Assembly (NCBI GenBank): GCA_031262125.1
Contig: JAISII010000075.1
Coordinates: forward strand, 1-8,779
Reading direction: 5' to 3'
Origin: Oscillospiraceae bacterium
GTDB lineage: Bacteria; Bacillota; Clostridia; Oscillospirales; Acutalibacteraceae
Length of the DNA stretch: 8,779 nt
The notes under the pieces are model-generated. The model saw only the letters and a program-made list of their open reading frames with translations, was not told the origin of the DNA and searched no databases. Shown here piece after piece: positions 7,152 through 8,779 of this stretch (the first letter of the stretch is position 1; every line of letters begins with the position of its first letter). The position numbers were made by a program, and so were the translations under genes.

Positions 7152-8084
7152 ATGAGCAACATTAAAAAATCTATAACCGAGCTTATTGGCGGCACTCCGC
7201 TTTTAGAGCTGTCAAATTACGAGAAAAAACACGCTCTAAAAGCAAAGCTTGTGGGCAAACTGGAATTTTTTAACCCCGCAGGCAGCGTTAAAGACCGCAT
7301 TGCAAAAGCAATGATAGAGCAGGCAGAAGAGCAAGGTTTGCTTAAACCCGGTGCGGTGATTATCGAGCCGACATCGGGCAACACGGGCATAGGTTTGGCT
7401 GCAATTGCGACCTCAAAAGGCTACAAAATTATACTCACAATGCCCGAAACAATGAGCATTGAACGCCGCAATTTGCTTAAAGCATACGGGGCACAATTGG
7501 TGCTGACCGAGGGTGCAAAGGGTATGAAAGGTGCTATTGAAAAAGCAAACGAGCTTGCCGAACAGACCCCGGGCAGCTTTATACCCGGGCAGTTTACAAA
7601 CTTTGCAAACCCTGCTGCACACAAAGCAACCACAGGACCCGAAATTTGGGAATCTACCGATGGTAAAGTTGACATTTTTGTTGCCGGAGTAGGCACAGGT
7701 GGCACCATAACAGGCGTCGGCGGGTTTTTAAAGAGCAAAAACCCAAATGTAAAAGTTTATGCAGTCGAGCCGGCGGATTCTGCCGTATTGTCGGGGCAAA
7801 AACCGGGTTCGCACAAAATTCAGGGCATTGGTGCGGGCTTTGTGCCAAAAGTTTTAAATACCGAAATTTACGACGGCATTATTCCCGTTAAAAACGAGGA
7901 TGCATTTGCCGCTGGGCGTGAAGTAGCACAAACCGAAGGTGTTCTTGTCGGCATATCCTCTGGGGCGGCTGTTTGGGCTGCTGCACAGCTTGCGGCTCTG
8001 CCCGAAAACGAGGGTAAAACTATTGTTGCCCTCCTCCCCGATACCGGGGAAAGGTATTTGTCTACTCCAATGTTTAGTGAGTGA
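7152..8084 (+). CDS. cysK: Cysteine synthase A (O-acetylserine sulfhydrylase)
   Basis: CysK is a cytosolic PLP dimer that makes cysteine from O-acetylserine and sulfide. The 310 residues are the family norm. ELIGGTPLLEL (10-20) opens the fold. NPAGSVKDR (41-49) holds the PLP lysine Lys47. PTSGNTGIGLA (73-83) is the substrate-binding loop, GTGGTITG (181-188) binds the PLP phosphate, and GISSGAA (267-273) carries the serine that contacts the pyridine ring. The C-terminus GERYLSTPMFSE ends two residues past the usual YLST.LF. It is second in an operon with metY, so homocysteine and cysteine formation from sulfide are co-expressed. No cysE is in the window. In Bacillus CysK also acts as a partner of CymR; here an Rrf2 gene lies just upstream. 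Oddity: the last 12 codons are copied again beyond the stop (8122-8156). Confidence 0.95.
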   Translation: MSNIKKSITELIGGTPLLELSNYEKKHALKAKLVGKLEFFNPAGSVKDRIAKAMIEQAEEQGLLKPGAVIIEPTSGNTGIGLAAIATSKGYKIILTMPETMSIERRNLLKAYGAQLVLTEGAKGMKGAIEKANELAEQTPGSFIPGQFTNFANPAAHKATTGPEIWESTDGKVDIFVAGVGTGGTITGVGGFLKSKNPNVKVYAVEPADSAVLSGQKPGSHKIQGIGAGFVPKVLNTEIYDGIIPVKNEDAFAAGREVAQTEGVLVGISSGAAVWAAAQLAALPENEGKTIVALLPDTGERYLSTPMFSE

Positions 8085-8165
8085 GTTTTTTCTTTTTCTT
8101 TTAAAAAATAATTTTTTTAAAGAAAGATATTTGTCTACTCCTATGTTTAGTGAGTGTTTTTTCTT
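8049..8165 (+). repeat. Tandem duplication of the cysK 3' end
   Basis: 8049-8083 and 8122-8156 agree at 33 of 35 bases (differences at 8054/8127 and 8069/8142), offset by 73. The similarity resumes in TTTTTTCTT (8086-8094 and 8157-8165) after a 2-base AG difference. The second copy spells ERYLSTPMFSE again, but in another frame because 73 is not a multiple of 3, and has no start of its own. The AT-rich spacer 8095-8121 resembles the block after the Rrf2 gene. The first copy ends the functional gene. Confidence 0.9.
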
Positions 8166-8174
8166 AAGAAACAA

Positions 8175-8213
8175 ATTTTCGGCTAATATGCGACGCAATC
8201 GTATATTAGCCGA
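8175..8213. repeat. 39-base palindromic repeat, left copy
   Basis: Identical at every position to 8615-8653, in the same orientation. It doubles as the cysK terminator stem. The two copies bracket the 401 bases that hold the toxin-antitoxin-like module. Confidence 0.9.
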
Positions 8214-8221
8214 TTTTTTTT
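8179..8221 (+). terminator. Terminator of the metY-cysK operon
   Basis: TCGGCTAATATGCGA (8179-8193) pairs with TCGTATATTAGCCGA (8199-8213) over 15 positions with one G-U wobble, a CGCAA loop, then eight Ts (8214-8221). It also insulates the downstream small-gene module from cysK transcription. Confidence 0.9.
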
Positions 8222-8244
8222 GCTTATGACATCCACAAAAACCC

Positions 8245-8273
8245 TTGACATTTTATTCCACAAAAACTATAAT
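8245..8273 (+). promoter_or_regulatory. Perfect-consensus promoter of the toxin mRNA
   Basis: TTGACA (8245-8250), exactly 17 bases, TATAAT (8268-8273). Transcription should start near G8280 and end at the shared terminator near 8494, giving an mRNA of about 215 bases. Confidence 0.9.
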
Positions 8274-8279
8274 TAATAT

Positions 8280-8366
8280 GTAGGGTGCTTGCCAATACGG
8301 TAGGCGGTGTTCCTCTTTTCTTTCCAAACTTCAGCCACAAACGGGCAATACATAAGGGAAGGAGGG
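8280..8366 (+). promoter_or_regulatory. Structured toxin-mRNA leader that can bury its Shine-Dalgarno site
   Basis: The leader is about 95 bases, long for a 28-codon gene. A 5' stem can form from GCTTGCC (8288-8294) and GGTAGGC (8299-8305). TCCTCTTTTCTTT (8311-8323) can pair with AAGGGAAGGAGGG (8354-8366) over 13 uninterrupted positions, 9 Watson-Crick and 4 G-U, closing a 30-base loop. The second strand contains the whole Shine-Dalgarno AAGGAGG (8359-8365), which otherwise stands 9 bases before the ATG. Locked full-length mRNAs of this sort are known in type I toxin systems. Confidence 0.65.
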
Positions 8367-8374
8367 TTGTGCTA

Positions 8375-8461
8375 ATGAGTACATTAGAGCTAATTGCTTT
8401 ACTTGGACTAATAGTATCAATTATTTCTGCAATCGTTAAAAATAACGATAAAAAGAAATAA
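8375..8461 (+). CDS. Small hydrophobic peptide, probable type I toxin (TxpA/BsrE/holin-like group)
   Basis: The product has 28 residues. It opens with MSTLELIALLG, continues through an uninterrupted hydrophobic stretch (about 6-21, one predicted membrane helix), and ends in the polar, lysine-rich tail KNNDKKK. From memory, an MST.. start, a single helix and a terminal KKK are the look of Bacillus TxpA/BsrG/BsrE and of the 'putative holin-like toxin' family; no alignment was run. Such peptides insert into the cytoplasmic membrane and depolarise or damage it when unchecked. AAGGAGG at 8359-8365 is an excellent ribosome site. A perfect promoter is upstream, and the stop codon lies inside the stem of the terminator shared with an antisense RNA. 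The gene is too short for normal gene callers. Alternatives are a phage-type mini-holin or a membrane regulatory peptide. The coding call is strong; toxicity is inference from layout and resemblance. Confidence 0.8.
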   Translation: MSTLELIALLGLIVSIISAIVKNNDKKK

Positions 8462-8535
8462 CCGCCTAACTCTCACATAAGGCGGTTATTTATTAAACGT
8501 CAGAGAGGAACGCCGACTATCGGCAAGTTCCTTAC
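8450..8535 (-). ncRNA. Antisense RNA, probable type I antitoxin
   Basis: From the minus-strand promoter at 8542-8570 transcription should start near 8535 and stop after the shared terminator near 8450, about 86 bases. The 5' part folds into a hairpin: AGGAAC (8532-8527), a TT bulge, GCCGA, loop TAG, TCGGC, GTTCCT (8511-8506). The 3' part is fully complementary to the toxin mRNA from its last codons through the terminator. Its GTTCCTCT matches the toxin leader (8309-8316), so its AGGAAC arm can pair with the leader and its own TCCTCT can pair with the toxin Shine-Dalgarno. No coding potential is seen. Exact ends are predictions. Confidence 0.75.
8456..8491. terminator. Bidirectional terminator shared by toxin mRNA and antisense RNA
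   Basis: AAATAACCGCCT (8456-8467) and AGGCGGTTATTT (8480-8491) pair perfectly over 12 bases with a 12-base loop. On the plus strand TTATTTATT follows; on the minus strand ATTTCTTTTT follows, the stronger U tract. The toxin stop codon (8459-8461) is within the left arm. Confidence 0.85.
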
Positions 8536-8541
8536 ACCTAT

Positions 8542-8570
8542 ATTATATACAGCAGCCTTGACTTTGTCAA
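8542..8570 (-). promoter_or_regulatory. Perfect-consensus promoter of the antisense RNA
   Basis: Read on the minus strand: TTGACA (8570-8565), exactly 17 bases, TATAAT (8547-8542). A dyad CTTGAC-TTT-GTCAAG (8557-8571) overlies the -35 box and could be an operator or chance. Confidence 0.9.
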
Positions 8571-8614
8571 GACTTTTTAATTGCTAAAATCATTAAAAAT
8601 AATCATTCACAAGG

Positions 8615-8653
8615 ATTTTCGGCTAATATGCGACGCAATCGTATATTAGCCGA
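8615..8653. repeat. 39-base palindromic repeat, right copy
   Basis: Exact copy of 8175-8213. Here it is followed by AATTTTTAC, a weaker T tract, so it may stop transcription only partly. It lies 80 bases behind the antisense promoter and 76 bases before the next gene. Confidence 0.9.
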
Positions 8654-8729
8654 AATTTTTACTTCACCAAACCGAACATATCAGCCTTTCCCCCATAAAA
8701 TATAAAATAATATATTTATGAGGTGGAAT

Positions 8730-8779
8730 ATGCGAGTTTTAAAAAAAGGTATGTCCGGCACGGATGTTATGGAAATTCA
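8730..8779 (+). CDS. Start of a probable peptidoglycan-binding domain protein (3' end outside window)
   Basis: Only 16 codons are visible, reading MRVLKKGMSGTDVMEI. The pattern L..G..G.DV.E(I/L) is the beginning of the PG_binding_1 repeat found in cell-wall hydrolases, spore cortex enzymes and phage endolysins. There is no signal peptide at this start, so the domain would open the protein, as in some endolysins and spore proteins. The candidate ribosome site AGGTGG (8721-8726) is only 3 bases from the ATG, tighter than usual; an in-frame ATG at 8751 would cut into the motif. No convincing promoter was found in 8654-8729. The family call rests on a short stretch. Confidence 0.6.
   Translation, partial: MRVLKKGMSGTDVMEI

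Noticed and set aside
7939..8229. 96-codon plus-strand ORF overlapping the cysK end
   Set aside because: It is a frame shadow of cysK that continues through the out-of-frame duplicate of the cysK tail and the terminator; it has no family likeness of its own.
742..8300. GCCAATACGG present both in the MITE-like element (742-751) and in the toxin leader (8291-8300)
   Set aside because: A 10-base match is expected many times by chance among all pairs of positions in a window this long, and the similarity does not extend.
8175..8653. Identical palindromes considered as a CRISPR remnant
   Set aside because: There are only two copies, 440 bases apart with genes between them, and one is plainly a terminator; there is no array and no cas gene.

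Overview
The window looks like chromosome of a low-to-moderate GC Bacillota (Firmicutes), most likely a Clostridia lineage. The grounds are the mcsB-clpC pair, strong AAGGAGG-type ribosome binding sites, vegetative (sigma-A type) promoters and an Lsa-type ABC-F ATPase. The species cannot be named from the sequence.

Layout. (1) 1-549 is the C-terminal half of mcsB, the protein arginine kinase. (2) 550-984 is a 435-base gap with no gene. It holds a MITE-like element with 12-base perfect terminal inverted repeats (550-561 / 792-803), further GC-rich hairpins, AT-rich inserts and a second structured segment just before clpC. (3) 985-3465 is clpC, followed by a hairpin terminator. (4) 3621-5087 is an ABC-F ATPase of the Lsa/Vga type with its own promoter and a TTG start. 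(5) 5152-5583 is an Rrf2-family regulator (CymR/IscR-like) with three cysteines. (6) 5807-8084 is a metY-cysK operon for sulfide assimilation, with its own promoter and a dyad at the transcription start. The tail of cysK is duplicated just past its stop codon, and the operon ends in a strong terminator. (7) 8214-8614 is a compact cassette that I read as a type I toxin-antitoxin module, lying between two identical 39-base palindromes. (8) 8730-8779 is the start of a probable peptidoglycan-binding protein, cut by the window end.

How the parts fit. McsB marks proteins with phosphoarginine, and ClpC is the AAA+ unfoldase that recognises the mark and feeds ClpP, so the left end is a protein quality-control operon. 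The Rrf2 regulator, metY and cysK form a sulfur-metabolism group. The regulator gene and metY have identical 10-base -10 regions and a common TAACATA motif, which suggests co-regulation.

Most interesting is 8245-8570. A 28-residue hydrophobic, lysine-tailed peptide (8375-8461) is driven by a perfect TTGACA-N17-TATAAT promoter. A short antisense RNA on the minus strand has an equally perfect promoter, converges on the peptide gene and shares a 12-base-pair bidirectional terminator with it. The toxin mRNA can form 13 consecutive base pairs that bury its own Shine-Dalgarno sequence. The 5' ends of the two RNAs are related in sequence. The layout is like the par (Fst) locus, while the peptide looks like the TxpA/BsrE/holin-like toxin group. 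Small genes of this kind are commonly missed in annotation.
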